Origin: Semisulcospira habei
Lineage: Eukaryota > Mollusca > Gastropoda > Semisulcospiridae
Direction of reading: 5' to 3'
Assembly: GCA_036245525.1 (NCBI GenBank)
Contig: BTPG01000007.1
Span: 168,994,693 to 169,058,692 of the forward strand
Length of the DNA: 64,000 bases
A program made the position numbers and the translations under genes. Below are positions 63,392 through 64,000 of this stretch, one piece after another; the first letter of the stretch is position 1, and each line of letters begins with the position of its first letter. The notes under the pieces were generated by a model that saw nothing but the letters and a program-made list of their open reading frames with translations, had not been told where the DNA came from and did no database searches.

Positions 63392-63942
63392 GTCTAGCTG
63401 GTGATGACTGATGAAGTTTGGCCCTTTCTGCTGCCAGTGGCGCTTTGTCTAGCTGGTGATGACTGATAAAGTTCGGCCCTTTTTGCTGCCAGTGGCGCTT
63501 TGTCTAATTGGTGATGACTGATAAAGTTTGGCTCTTTCTGCTGTCAGTGGCGCTTTGTCTAGCTGGTGATGACTGATGAAATTTGGCCCTTTCTGCTGTC
63601 AGTGGCGCTTTGTCTAGCTGGTGATGACTGATAAAGTTTGGCCCTTTCTGCTGTCAGTGGCGCTTTGTCCAGCTGGCGATGACTGATTAAGTTCGGCCCT
63701 TTCTGCTGTCAGTGGCGCTTTGTCTAGCTGGTGATTACTGATAAAGTTTGGCCCTTACTGCTGTCACTGGCGCTTTGTCTAGCTGGCGATGACTGATAAA
63801 AGTTTGGCCCTTTCTGCTGTCACTGGCGCTTTGTCTAGCTGGCGATGACTGATAAAGTTTGGCCCTTTCTGCTGTCAGAGGCGCTTTGTCTAGCTGGCGA
63901 TGACTGATAAAGTTTGGCCCTTTCTGCTGTCAGTGGCGCTTT
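63392..63942 (+). repeat. Minisatellite, 55-bp unit, 10 copies
   Basis: Units begin GTCTAGCTGGTGATGACTGA and end CTGTCAGTGGCGCTTT, 55 bp each except the eighth (56 bp). Variants GGTGATG/GGCGATG and CTGCCAG/CTGTCAG are ordered along the array: the GGCGATG form dominates the right half, CTGCCAG the first two units. No spacers, so not CRISPR-like; no TTAA ends. Confidence 0.96.
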
Positions 63943-64000
63943 GTCTTGAGCAGATTCGTACAGAAATCATCTCCACTGACAGCGCCGCCGGCGACTAGGG

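Noticed and set aside
63392..63942. CRISPR-like array
   Set aside because: Units are contiguous 55-bp repeats with no unique spacers, in eukaryotic DNA.

Overview
The window is 64 kb of repeat-dominated metazoan nuclear DNA. No host protein-coding gene can be supported. Supporting signs are long dinucleotide microsatellites, many truncated non-LTR retrotransposons of several lineages, a short interspersed element in seven copies, and dozens of small palindromic elements bounded by TTAA. The SINE tail, which ends in a GGGACGTTAAGCAATGTACAA-type motif, and the LINE mix suggest a lophotrochozoan, most likely a marine gastropod mollusc. That is inference; no diagnostic host gene is present.

Layout. 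0-6.5 kb: three LINE 3' portions (1-1140 plus, 3545-5390 plus, 5395-6306 minus). The middle one is split by a ~1 kb insertion carrying the 3' end of a zinc-knuckle-tailed LINE and flanked by an 8-bp target duplication. 6.5-17.5 kb: microsatellites, palindromic elements and two local duplications. 17.5-18.5 kb: the only region with exon-like segments in otherwise unclassified sequence. 19.2-19.85 kb: a degenerate ~154-bp tandem array built around AGGTCA-type motifs. 20.4-25 kb: a SINE, a possible ~1.3 kb non-autonomous DNA element and a rearranged inverted repeat. 25.3-28.3 kb: an old tandem duplication overlaid with TTAA elements. 29.3-30.3 kb: a Rex1/Babar-like LINE that has landed inside a TTAA element. 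33.8-34.7 kb: a possible solo LTR. 35.4-37.0 kb: terminal-inverted-repeat DNA elements, one inside the remains of another. 38.6-44.1 kb: two closely related RTE-like LINEs, the longer one interrupted by a SINE with a perfect 11-bp target duplication. 45-51 kb: TTAA elements. 51.7-53.3 kb: an L2/CR1-like LINE with readable reverse-transcriptase motifs. 53-63 kb: more TTAA elements and microsatellites. 63.39-63.94 kb: a ten-unit 55-bp minisatellite.

The main result concerns the palindromic elements. At least eight types share the tip TTAAC(C/T)C, so they look like non-autonomous piggyBac- or Kolobok-type elements. Several types with different termini carry the same ~30-bp-per-arm palindromic core. 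Base changes that separate copies are usually present in both arms of the same copy, so the hairpin is kept while its sequence drifts. Nested and end-to-end copies sharing one TTAA give an internal order of insertion.
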